Source: CAWKZT01 sp963854565 (GTDB lineage: Bacteria > Actinomycetota > Acidimicrobiia > Acidimicrobiales > JAHEJN01). Taken from it: 6,571 nt of DNA. Under the pieces are notes generated by a model, which saw only the letters and a list, made by a program, of their open reading frames with translations, ran no database searches and was not told the DNA's origin. The DNA lies in assembly GCA_963854565.1 (NCBI GenBank), contig CAWKZT010000102.1, positions 1-6,571 on the forward strand, in the 5' to 3' direction. The translations under genes and the position numbers were made by a program. This document shows, one piece after another, positions 1 through 6,391 of this stretch (position 1 is the stretch's first letter; every line of letters begins with the position of its first letter).

Positions 1-1
1 C

Positions 2-127
2 ATTGGCTCCATCACTTGTGATGACTTCGGTGACTGTGGATCACAAAAGATCACCGTCATCAAGCATGATGATTCCAGCGATCCCGATGCCGGGATGGCT
101 AACGTCGTCTTCGAATTTGCACCGTAA
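2..127 (+). CDS. Branched-chain amino acid ABC transporter substrate-binding protein, C-terminal fragment
   Basis: The reading frame starting at base 2 is open from the window edge to a TAA at 125-127 and gives 41 residues; the rest of the gene lies upstream. The fragment contains CDDFGDC followed by GSQKITVIKHDD and ends in NVVFEFAP. This resembles, from memory, the C-terminal end of actinobacterial periplasmic-binding-protein type 1 (LivK/peripla_BP_6) proteins, with a cysteine pair 6 residues apart that could form a disulfide in an exported protein. It lies directly upstream of livH on the same strand, as expected for the solute-capturing component of this importer. Its role would be extracytoplasmic binding of an amino acid or similar solute and delivery to LivHM. 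Neither the ligand-binding residues nor the signal peptide are visible here, so the substrate cannot be judged. The assignment rests on the short tail plus gene order. Confidence 0.75.
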   Translation: MGSITCDDFGDCGSQKITVIKHDDSSDPDAGMANVVFEFAP

Positions 128-149
128 GTAGTACTTAGTTAAGCAACTT

Positions 150-185
150 GGCCCCTGTTCATCTGCGTGCAGATGAACAGGGGCC
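150..185 (+). terminator. Strong hairpin between binding-protein gene and livH (terminator/attenuator)
   Basis: Bases 150-166 (GGCCCCTGTTCATCTGC) pair perfectly with 169-185, giving a 16-17 bp stem closed by a CGTG tetraloop. A modestly T-rich stretch (CTTGTTTGTG) follows from 186. The hairpin begins 22 bases after the binding-protein stop and ends 48 bases before the livH start. It therefore looks like a rho-independent terminator that ends or reduces transcription after the abundant binding protein and lets a fraction read through into livHMGF. The T tract is imperfect, so it may be a leaky terminator or an mRNA-stabilising 3' stem. Confidence 0.75.
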
Positions 186-220
186 CTTGTTTGTGCAATG
201 ATGCACCATCTGCATTTCCT

Positions 221-226
221 GGGGGA
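221..226 (+). promoter_or_regulatory. Ribosome binding site selecting the TTG start of livH
   Basis: A GGGGGA run lies 7 bases upstream of the TTG at 234. No ATG in the livH frame lies near this Shine-Dalgarno-like sequence, so it supports the TTG start. No convincing -35/-10 promoter was recognised between the hairpin at 150-185 and this site. Confidence 0.6.
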
Positions 227-233
227 ATAATTC

Positions 234-1355
234 TTGACTGTTGCCGTACGTTCTAAATCTGCGTACAAGAAGTCCAATGTGGATTTTTTCTTGTCGTTCA
301 TCAAGGTCTTACTCGTACTGATGGTGTCCGTTGGTTTGTTGGCGTTTATTGCCCAACAGATCGACCCCAACAATCCCTTCGCCGAATGGCGCAACGAGGG
401 AGCCACCCGGTTGGGTTGGCCCGCGCTCAAAGGCCTGCTTATTGCCGGCACTATCCAAGGTTTCATGTACGGCCTCATAGCCCTTGGCTATTCGATGGTC
501 TACGGCGTGCTGGGCTTCATCAACTTCGCTCACGGCGAGGTGTTCATGGTCGGAGGCATGTCCGGCTGGATCGTTTCTGAAAAACTGTTCGAAACAGGTC
601 TGTGGGAAGATGCCTTCCTGCTGGCCCTCATCCTCGTGATCCTGGTCTCGATTGGTGTATCGACTCTCACCGCTGTAATCATCGAACGAGTCGCCTATAG
701 GCCGCTGCGAGGATCACCACGGCTCATCCCGCTCATTACCTCAATCGGTGTGTCGTTCTTCTTGCAGTACACCGTCTCGTTGTTGCTCGGACCGGCCAGC
801 AAGAGCTTTCCCGTACTCCCCGAATGGCTGACCAAAGACCGCACCCCGCTCGACATCTCCGGGACCCAAATCATGGTGCTGGTTGTAGCAATCGTTTCAA
901 TGGCTGGCCTGTGGTACTACGTCGAAAACACCAAGACCGGCAAGGCTATGCGAGCCGTCGCCGAAGACAAAGAGATCGCCGCACTAATGGGAATCGATGT
1001 CGACAAGACGATCGTTCGCACCTTTGCTATTGGCGGAGCGATGGCGGGTGTGGCGGGCATCATGTGGGGATTATTGTTCAAGTCACTTATCTTCACCTCA
1101 GGGTTCCTGCCCGGTATTAAAGCCTTCACCGCAGCAGTAGTTGGTGGCGTCGGCAACCTGGGCGGTGCTATGGCCGGCGGGCTCTCGCTTGGCGTAGCCG
1201 AATCCACCGCGCCGCTCGTGCTCTTGGAGCCACTTGGCATACCGGGCGTGTCGCAGCTCAAAGATGCCGTGGCATTCGTGTTGCTCATCTCCGTGCTGCT
1301 GTTCAAACCCACCGGCCTATTTGGCGAACGACTTTCTGATGACGAGCGAGCATGA
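234..1355 (+). CDS. livH: Branched-chain amino acid ABC transporter permease LivH
   Basis: This is an integral membrane subunit of a HAAT/Liv importer that pairs with LivM to form the translocation channel. The 373-residue product starts at a TTG supported by a GGGGGA ribosome binding site. The LivH core is clear: ALGYSMVYGVLGFINFAHGE at about 83-102, ERVAYRPLRGSPRLIPLITS at 151-170, the cytoplasmic coupling loop AVAEDKEIAALMGIDVDKTI at 241-260, and AAVVGGVGNLGGAMAGG near 300-316. About eight or nine hydrophobic segments are visible. The protein is longer than E. coli LivH (about 308 residues). The excess is mostly an N-terminal stretch of about 60 residues with one extra membrane segment at about 21-40, followed by a polar linker. 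The stop overlaps the livM start (ATGA), implying translational coupling. The family call is secure; the transported solute is inferred only as amino-acid-like. Confidence 0.95.
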   Translation: MTVAVRSKSAYKKSNVDFFLSFIKVLLVLMVSVGLLAFIAQQIDPNNPFAEWRNEGATRLGWPALKGLLIAGTIQGFMYGLIALGYSMVYGVLGFINFAHGEVFMVGGMSGWIVSEKLFETGLWEDAFLLALILVILVSIGVSTLTAVIIERVAYRPLRGSPRLIPLITSIGVSFFLQYTVSLLLGPASKSFPVLPEWLTKDRTPLDISGTQIMVLVVAIVSMAGLWYYVENTKTGKAMRAVAEDKEIAALMGIDVDKTIVRTFAIGGAMAGVAGIMWGLLFKSLIFTSGFLPGIKAFTAAVVGGVGNLGGAMAGGLSLGVAESTAPLVLLEPLGIPGVSQLKDAVAFVLLISVLLFKPTGLFGERLSDDERA

Positions 1356-3202
1356 GCGAACTAATGAACGATTCGTCCAGTCTTCCTGCCCCACCACCTT
1401 GGTCTTTTGACCCCCGACGCCTTGGCCGTTTAGGCGGGCTGGCTGGGCTAACGATGGCTTTCATTTGCCTCATCGGGATGCCCGTCAAAATTGACACTGT
1501 TCCGCTCATCGAGCGGGTCCTTAGCCGCGGCTATACCTCACTGGTCTGGGTGCCAGTCGTATTTGGCTTCATCGTCGCCTCGCAGGTTGTTCTCGAAGGC
1601 ATGCAAGCCCGCAAACGAGGCCTGGGCGACATCATCGACGGCACCGTTGTTGGTGGCATCGGGGGCTTCCTCGTGGGTCTACTGGCCTGGCTGATCAACA
1701 ACTATGACATCCGAGATCCTCTGATCAACTGGAGTCCCGCTCTGTATGACTTCTTGTCGTTCAGCAAGGGCACCGGATTTGCGTTCTTCATCTGGACCGC
1801 GCTGGGCCTTGGATTGGGCGCGGTTGGGGCCGGTCTTCAGGTATTGCCAACGGCGTATCGTCGGATAGCTACGTGGCCAGCGATCGCAATTGTCTCCGTC
1901 TCGGTTCTTGAAGCGGCATTCTCCGACTTATTGGAAAATCTCAAGCTCGAGTTCGTCGCCGATGCCATATACGCCAAGCAGCGCGGTGTCACCGTTAAGG
2001 GAGCGATCATCCTCGCCGTTCTTGCCGCAATTGTGGCCTTTGGTCGCGACCGTGTGAAAACAGTGGTTGCTTCGGCCAATGCGAACGGAACGGTATTGCC
2101 AGGGGCAGCGTTGCTTAACAATGTTGCCGCCTCGACCCGAAAGAAAATTAGTACCACCCTGGGGGTTGTGGCGATTTTCGTGGTGCCGTTGTTCCTCGGC
2201 CGGATTATGCACGAGCTCTTGGCCAACGTCGGGCTCTTTATCTTGTTGGCGCTGGGCCTGAATGTCGTTGTTGGCTTGGCGGGCATCCTCGACCTGGGTT
2301 ATGTGGCGTTCTTCGCTGTCGGTGGCTACACCACCGCCGTGCTTACGTCGCCGTTTGCTCCGTGGTGGACCCCAGAATTGCCGTGGTTCGTATCGCTCAT
2401 CTTTGTGATGATTGTGGCTGCGCTGGTTGGCCTGATTATCGGAGCACCGGTTATCAGAATGCGCGGCGACTACTTGGCGATAGTGACCCTTGGGTTTGGT
2501 GAGATTATTCGCCTGTTGTTTTTGTCCGATTGGTTGTCACCGTACTTTGGCGGCGCCCAGGGAATTACCAACATTCCTGGCGTCGAAATCGGGGTAACCA
2601 CTATCAAAGGCACCGACCCCCGTGCCGTCTTCTACCTCGTCATGGTGTTTTGTATCGTGGCAATCTACGCGTCGTGGCGACTTGAAAATTCGCGCCTCGG
2701 ACGGGCATGGATGGCCATCCGCGAGGACGAAAGCGTGGCCGAGGCCATGGGAATCAACACCGTCAACGCCAAGCTCGCGGCCTTTGTAACTGGTGCCGTA
2801 CTTGCTTCCTTCAGCGGGGCCATCTTTGCGGCCAAGGCCGGGTCGATCTTCCCGGGGAGCTTCAAGATCCTCGTGTCAGTAATTCTGCTTGTTGTTGTCA
2901 TCGTGGGCGGCATGGGCCGCATCGCCGGTGTCATGGTCGGAGCGGCCGTACTTATTGGCGTCCTCGGCGGGCCAAGCCAACCGGGTTTGCTGCAAGAATT
3001 TGGCGAGTACAAGTTGCTCGTCTACGGCGTCTTACTTGTGCTGATGATGCTCAAACGCCCCGAGGGTTTGTTACCCAATGTGCGACGGAGTCGAGAATTA
3101 CACGGCGACGAACTCACGCAGGATGTGTGGATCAAAGCTCAAATCGAGATGGATGAAGAAGACAACTCGGCCACAACCGAGGGGGAGGTGGCGCCAGCAT
3201 GA
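1352..3202 (+). CDS. livM: Branched-chain amino acid ABC transporter permease LivM, with long N-terminal membrane extension
   Basis: This is the second channel subunit of the Liv importer, 616 residues, starting at an ATG that overlaps the livH stop. The LivM core occupies roughly residues 265-575: LALGLNVVVGLAGILDLGYV at 299-318, then FFAVGGYTTAVL, RGDYLAIVTLGFGEIIRLL at 371-389, the coupling loop SRLGRAWMAIREDESVAEAM at 447-466, and VVIVGGMGRIAGVMVGAAV near 515-533, ending with RPEGLLP. Ahead of it lie about 265 residues with around six predicted membrane segments (near 25-44, 62-82, 95-116, 141-164, 173-190 and 214-232) in which I recognise no named domain. E. coli LivM is about 425 residues, so this is a large extension. 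The tail (about 580-616) is charged, acidic and probably cytoplasmic. Nothing indicates a frameshift or two fused genes; the frame is continuous. The core call is secure and the role of the extension is unknown. Confidence 0.93.
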   Translation: MSELMNDSSSLPAPPPWSFDPRRLGRLGGLAGLTMAFICLIGMPVKIDTVPLIERVLSRGYTSLVWVPVVFGFIVASQVVLEGMQARKRGLGDIIDGTVVGGIGGFLVGLLAWLINNYDIRDPLINWSPALYDFLSFSKGTGFAFFIWTALGLGLGAVGAGLQVLPTAYRRIATWPAIAIVSVSVLEAAFSDLLENLKLEFVADAIYAKQRGVTVKGAIILAVLAAIVAFGRDRVKTVVASANANGTVLPGAALLNNVAASTRKKISTTLGVVAIFVVPLFLGRIMHELLANVGLFILLALGLNVVVGLAGILDLGYVAFFAVGGYTTAVLTSPFAPWWTPELPWFVSLIFVMIVAALVGLIIGAPVIRMRGDYLAIVTLGFGEIIRLLFLSDWLSPYFGGAQGITNIPGVEIGVTTIKGTDPRAVFYLVMVFCIVAIYASWRLENSRLGRAWMAIREDESVAEAMGINTVNAKLAAFVTGAVLASFSGAIFAAKAGSIFPGSFKILVSVILLVVVIVGGMGRIAGVMVGAAVLIGVLGGPSQPGLLQEFGEYKLLVYGVLLVLMMLKRPEGLLPNVRRSRELHGDELTQDVWIKAQIEMDEEDNSATTEGEVAPA

Positions 3203-3996
3203 GTCACGTGCTCGAGATCAAGGATCTTAATGTCGTCTTCGGTGGTCTTCATGCCATGAAGGACCTCAATTTTCACGTCGATGAGGGCGAGATTGTTTCC
3301 GTGATTGGCCCCAACGGCGCAGGCAAAACCACATTCTTCAACACCATCACCGGTTTGGTAAAACCAACCTCGGGCGATGTGCTCTACGAAGGTCACTCAA
3401 TCCTGGGGCTCGACCCCAACCAGGTGACGGCGCTGGGTATAGCGCGAACATTCCAGAACGTTCGCCTCTTCGCCAATATGACCGTTGTAGAAAACGTGAT
3501 GGTGGCACAGCACTGCCGCACCAAGCAAGGTGCGCTGAGCGCATTGCTCAACACCAAAGCGTTCAAGCAAGAAGAACGAGAGATCCGAGAGTACGGCGAA
3601 AAGGTACTGGGTTTCTTTGGCTCTCGCCTCGTGGGCTATCGCTTTGACCAGCCTGCTTTCGTGCTTTCCTATGCCAATCGGCGTCGTCTGGAAATCGCTC
3701 GGGCCATGGCAACTAAGCCAAAGTTACTCCTGCTCGATGAACCAGTAGCCGGCATGAATCCGAAGGAATCGGCCGAACTCACGGCCCTCATCGGTCGACT
3801 CCGAAGCGAGTGGGGCTTCACCATTGTGATGATCGAGCACGACATGAGTGTGGTGCGCGATGTCTCCGATCGTGTGGTTGTTCTTGATCATGGCGAAACT
3901 ATCGCCCAGGGAGATTTCGACGAAGTGTCCAACGACCCAGGGGTGATCGAGGCCTACCTTGGTCGCCCGCTCGAAAACGCTGAGGACAAAACATGA
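3199..3996 (+). CDS. livG: Branched-chain amino acid ABC transporter ATP-binding protein LivG
   Basis: This is one of the two cytoplasmic ATPases that power LivHM, at 265 residues a normal length for LivG. Visible motifs are Walker A GPNGAGKTT at 37-45 (lysine 43), Q-loop RTFQNVRLF with Q86, Walker B LLLLDEP with D180 and the catalytic E181, D-loop AGMNP, and the switch histidine H214 in IEHDM. The ABC signature is atypical: LSYANRRRLEIARAM from residue 156, where LivG usually has LSYG followed by an acidic/glutamine pair and RRLEIARAL. The region between Q-loop and signature carries the longer insertion typical of LivG. The ATG overlaps the livM stop (ATGA), and a GGGGGAGGTGG purine-rich stretch just upstream gives a strong ribosome binding site. 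The signature change may be a lineage-specific variant, since the other ATPase residues are intact. Confidence 0.95.
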   Translation: MSHVLEIKDLNVVFGGLHAMKDLNFHVDEGEIVSVIGPNGAGKTTFFNTITGLVKPTSGDVLYEGHSILGLDPNQVTALGIARTFQNVRLFANMTVVENVMVAQHCRTKQGALSALLNTKAFKQEEREIREYGEKVLGFFGSRLVGYRFDQPAFVLSYANRRRLEIARAMATKPKLLLLDEPVAGMNPKESAELTALIGRLRSEWGFTIVMIEHDMSVVRDVSDRVVVLDHGETIAQGDFDEVSNDPGVIEAYLGRPLENAEDKT

Positions 3997-4721
3997 GCGA
4001 CGCCAAGGGAACTCCGCTTCTCGAAATGCGCAACATCAATACCCATTACGGTCCGGTACACATCCTCAAAGATGTCAATCTGGCTATCTATCCAGGCGAG
4101 ATGGTGTGCTTGCTCGGCGGAAACGCTTCGGGCAAGTCCACGACACTCAAGACGCTCTTGGGCATGGTCACGCCTACCACGGGCGAGGTGGTGCTCGACG
4201 GCGAGGTCGTCAACAGCAAACCCACCTCCTATCGCGTCGAGCGCGGCGTCACGATGGTCCCCGAGAACCGGCGACTGTTCAAACGGCTCAGCGTTAAAGA
4301 AAATCTCGAACTCGGCGCGTACTTACGTAACGACAAGGCCGGAATTACCAGGGATCTGGAACGTATCTACGATATGTTCCCGCGGGTCTACGAACGCCTC
4401 CACCAGAAGTCGGGCACATTGTCCGGCGGCGAACAGCAGATGGTCGCAATGGGACGAGCGTTGATGGCGGAACCCCGAGTCCTGCTGATGGATGAGCCAT
4501 CGATGGGCCTGGCCCCGACTCTTGTGCAGACTAATTTTCAACTCATCAAGCAGATCCACGACAGCGGTGTGGCCATCTTCATGGTGGAGCAGAATGCCAA
4601 CATGGCATTGTCGTTGGCCGATCGCGGTTGGGTGTTGCAGACCGGCAAGGTCGTCCTTGATGACACCGCCGATAATTTGCTGAAGAACCCCGAGTTACGC
4701 GCGTCGTACCTTGGCGGCTGA
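3993..4721 (+). CDS. livF: Branched-chain amino acid ABC transporter ATP-binding protein LivF
   Basis: This is the second ATPase of the importer, 242 residues, expected to form a heterodimer with LivG. The Walker A is GGNASGKST at 42-50 (lysine 48), instead of the usual form with GAGKTT. The Q-loop region reads MVPENRRLFKRLSVKENL, with glutamate in place of glutamine as is normal for LivF, but EN where EG is common. The signature LSGGEQQMVAMGRAL begins at residue 143, Walker B VLLMDEPSMGLAP has D167 and E168, and the switch position is Q200 in MVEQNA, a known LivF trait replacing the histidine. The ATG overlaps the livG stop (ATGA) and is preceded by GAGGAC at 3982-3987. The family call is secure, and the Walker A retains the lysine and serine/threonine needed for nucleotide binding. 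Confidence 0.95.
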   Translation: MSDAKGTPLLEMRNINTHYGPVHILKDVNLAIYPGEMVCLLGGNASGKSTTLKTLLGMVTPTTGEVVLDGEVVNSKPTSYRVERGVTMVPENRRLFKRLSVKENLELGAYLRNDKAGITRDLERIYDMFPRVYERLHQKSGTLSGGEQQMVAMGRALMAEPRVLLMDEPSMGLAPTLVQTNFQLIKQIHDSGVAIFMVEQNANMALSLADRGWVLQTGKVVLDDTADNLLKNPELRASYLGG

Positions 4722-4725
4722 TTCC

Positions 4726-5643
4726 GTGACGCCACGAAGCACACATCAAGCGGTGGCCGACGAGCGCAACGAATCAGTTCAGATCTATATCAACGGCGAG
4801 TTTTTTGCCCGCGAGGACGCCAAAATTTCTGTCTTTGACTCAGCTTTTCTCGTCGGTGACGGCATATGGGAAGGTATGCGGTTGCATCACGGCAAGATCG
4901 CTTTCCTTGACCGACATATGAACCGATTCTTTGGTGGCCTGGCCGCGGTCGACCTCGACCTCGGAATGAACCGCGCCGAAGTGATCGCCGCACTGCAATC
5001 GGTGATCGATCACAACGGCATGGACGATTCCGTGCACCTTCGTTTGATGGTCACTCGCGGTAACAAGAAGACACCTTCGCAGCACCCCTCCAACGTGGTT
5101 GGCGGACCCAATATGGTCATTATCGCTGAGCATAAGGTGGCCGACCCGACGGTGGCCGAAACGGGTATATCGCTATTCACCACGACCGTGCGTCGTCCAC
5201 CCCCAGATTCACTTGACCAGCGTCTTAACTGTCACTCGAAGATGCACGAGGTCGTAGCACTCCTTCAGGCCATACACGCAGGGGCCGATGAGGCCCTGAT
5301 GCTCGATCCGACCGGTGCAGTTGCTACGTGTAACGCCACCAATTTCTTCATCATCCGCGAGGGTGGTGTTTGGACCTCAACGGGGCATTACAACCTGCGG
5401 GGCATTACACGCGACCTCGTTCTCGAAGTAGCTCGTGAAGCGGGCATCGCGGCGCACGAAAAACCGTTCTCGCTGACCGATGTGTACTCCGCCGATGAAG
5501 CTTTTGTCACGGGCACCTTCGGTGGGCTTACCCCCGCGGTAGAGATCGATGGCCGCAAGGTGGGTAACGGTACGCCGGGGCCGATGACGGCTCGACTTAA
5601 CGAGTTGTACCATGCCGCAGTAGCGGCCGACGTAGCGGGATAA
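4726..5643 (+). CDS. Fold-type IV PLP-dependent aminotransferase (branched-chain/D-amino acid aminotransferase family)
   Basis: This is a class IV aminotransferase-like enzyme, about 305 residues, expected to swap amino groups between an amino acid and a 2-oxo acid in the cytoplasm using PLP. Family landmarks run in order: FDSAFLVGDGIWEG at 37-50, LDRHMNRFF near 61-69, the presumed Schiff-base lysine K172 in NCHSKMHEV, NLRGITRDL with GITR at 226-229, and DEAFVTGTFGGLTP at 257-270, then PGPMT. At the position where the family has a glutamate contacting the PLP ring nitrogen (G-x-x-x-E-x-x-x-x-N-x-F), this protein has T201 in GAVATCNATNFF. The start is uncertain. GTG 4726 has a weak GGCGG 8 bases upstream and leaves 4 bases after livF. 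TTG 4711 would overlap livF by 11 bases with no visible ribosome site, and GTG 4753 is also possible. The conserved core begins at about VQIYINGEFF in all cases. Location after livF suggests it processes the imported substrate; calling it IlvE would be over-specific. Confidence 0.87.
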   Translation: MTPRSTHQAVADERNESVQIYINGEFFAREDAKISVFDSAFLVGDGIWEGMRLHHGKIAFLDRHMNRFFGGLAAVDLDLGMNRAEVIAALQSVIDHNGMDDSVHLRLMVTRGNKKTPSQHPSNVVGGPNMVIIAEHKVADPTVAETGISLFTTTVRRPPPDSLDQRLNCHSKMHEVVALLQAIHAGADEALMLDPTGAVATCNATNFFIIREGGVWTSTGHYNLRGITRDLVLEVAREAGIAAHEKPFSLTDVYSADEAFVTGTFGGLTPAVEIDGRKVGNGTPGPMTARLNELYHAAVAADVAG

Positions 5644-5649
5644 CCAACC

Positions 5650-6363
5650 GTGAGACTCAACTGCTGGTCTGGTCCCCGGAATGTGTCTACCGCACTGATG
5701 TACTCGTTTCGACAACGGTCCGACACGGTCGTTTTTGACGAACCGTTGTACGGGCATTATCTCGCGGTCACCGGACGCCAGCACCCTGGCGCCGACGAGG
5801 TGCTGGCGGACATGGATACTGACGGCCAAGCAGTCGTGGATCAGACAATCCTGGGCCCGCATAAACGCGAGGTCGCGTTTTTTAAGCAGATGGCCCATCA
5901 CCTTGTTGATCTCGATCGGTCGTTCCTCGGAGCGTGTCGCAACATTCTTCTGGTGCGCGACCCCCGTGACATGTTGCCTTCGCTCGCTGTGCAGTTGCCT
6001 GATGCCACCCTGGCCGATACGGGGCTGGCGATGCAGGTCGAGTTGGCAGATTCGATCGTTGAGGCGGGTGACGAACCCGTGGTGGTTGACTCAAAAGTCC
6101 TGCTGAAAGACCCTGAGGCGACGCTTGCCGAGTTGTGCCGTCGGCTGGGTATCGAGTTCGAGCCAGCGATGCTGGCATGGCCTGATGGCCCCAAGTCCGA
6201 AGACGGCATTTGGGCCAAACACTGGTATCACAACGTGCACCAGTCCACGAGGTTCGGCGAGTACCGATCACAGCTTCGCCAGTTGCCGCAGGCGCTACAA
6301 CCCGTGTTAGATAAAGCAATCCCGCTATACGAAAATCTAGAGCAATACGCCCTAGAGCCCTAG
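5650..6363 (+). CDS. Sulfotransferase-like P-loop protein
   Basis: This is a 237-residue protein with the layout of a small PAPS-type sulfotransferase fold. The N-terminal phosphosulfate-binding-like loop is WSGPRNVSTALMYSF at 6-20, followed by VFDEPLYGHY. A second nucleotide-binding-like motif ILLVRDPRDMLPSL lies at 99-112. Then come VVVDSKVLL near 144-152, a DPEATLAELCRRLGIEF helix region, and a C-terminal GIWAKHWYHNVHQSTRF at 186-202. The GTG start is the only one that keeps the first loop, and GCGGGA at 5635-5640 lies 9 bases upstream. It begins 6 bases after the aminotransferase stop, implying co-translation. Sulfotransferase activity is not shown: the motifs fit the fold, but the acceptor is unknown and it could be a kinase-like or non-catalytic partner. 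The last eight codons and the TAG stop (6337-6363) are made of the 8-bp repeat array, so the natural C-terminus seems to have been replaced. Confidence 0.8.
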   Translation: MRLNCWSGPRNVSTALMYSFRQRSDTVVFDEPLYGHYLAVTGRQHPGADEVLADMDTDGQAVVDQTILGPHKREVAFFKQMAHHLVDLDRSFLGACRNILLVRDPRDMLPSLAVQLPDATLADTGLAMQVELADSIVEAGDEPVVVDSKVLLKDPEATLAELCRRLGIEFEPAMLAWPDGPKSEDGIWAKHWYHNVHQSTRFGEYRSQLRQLPQALQPVLDKAIPLYENLEQYALEP

Positions 6364-6391
6364 AGTCTCTAGAGCAATACGCCCTAGAGCC
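6336..6391 (+). repeat. 24-bp direct repeat, two copies 32 bases apart, inside the array
   Basis: Bases 6336-6359 and 6368-6391 are identical over 24 bases. Each contains TCTAGAGCAATACGCC followed by CTAGAGCC. The 32-base offset equals four 8-base units, so a block of the array including the diverged GCAATACGCC piece was duplicated as a whole. The first copy is coding and the second lies just past the stop. Confidence 0.9.

Noticed and set aside
193..215. Short overlapping inverted repeats (GTGCA/TGCAC and ATGCA/TGCAT) upstream of livH as a regulator operator
   Set aside because: The arms are only 5 bases, the two pairings exclude each other, and no regulator gene or known operator consensus supports them.
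41..478. 145-residue open frame on the minus strand across the binding-protein end, the hairpin and early livH
   Set aside because: It is antisense to well-supported coding sequence and a structured spacer, its product shows no recognisable motif, and it has no supporting neighbour on that strand.
2707..3156. 149-residue plus-strand frame inside livM
   Set aside because: It is out of frame within the conserved LivM core, and its Arg/His-rich product is typical of a shifted reading of high-GC coding DNA.
1352..3202. LivM as two fused or frameshifted genes
   Set aside because: The frame is continuous, there is no internal stop or strong internal ribosome site that I can see, and the hydrophobic pattern continues through the boundary near residue 265.
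4711..4725. TTG at 4711 as the aminotransferase start, overlapping livF by 11 bases
   Set aside because: No ribosome binding site is visible upstream and the added residues are outside the conserved core. GTG at 4726 is slightly better supported, though not proven.
5377..5901. 174-residue minus-strand open frame across the aminotransferase/sulfotransferase junction
   Set aside because: It is antisense to two genes with clear family motifs and its product has no recognisable domain. It is a by-product of codon bias in the true genes.
6360..6372. CTAGAG-T-CTCTAG palindrome around the last stop codon
   Set aside because: The one-base centre cannot form a stable hairpin, and the palindrome follows from the CTAG-rich repeat units.
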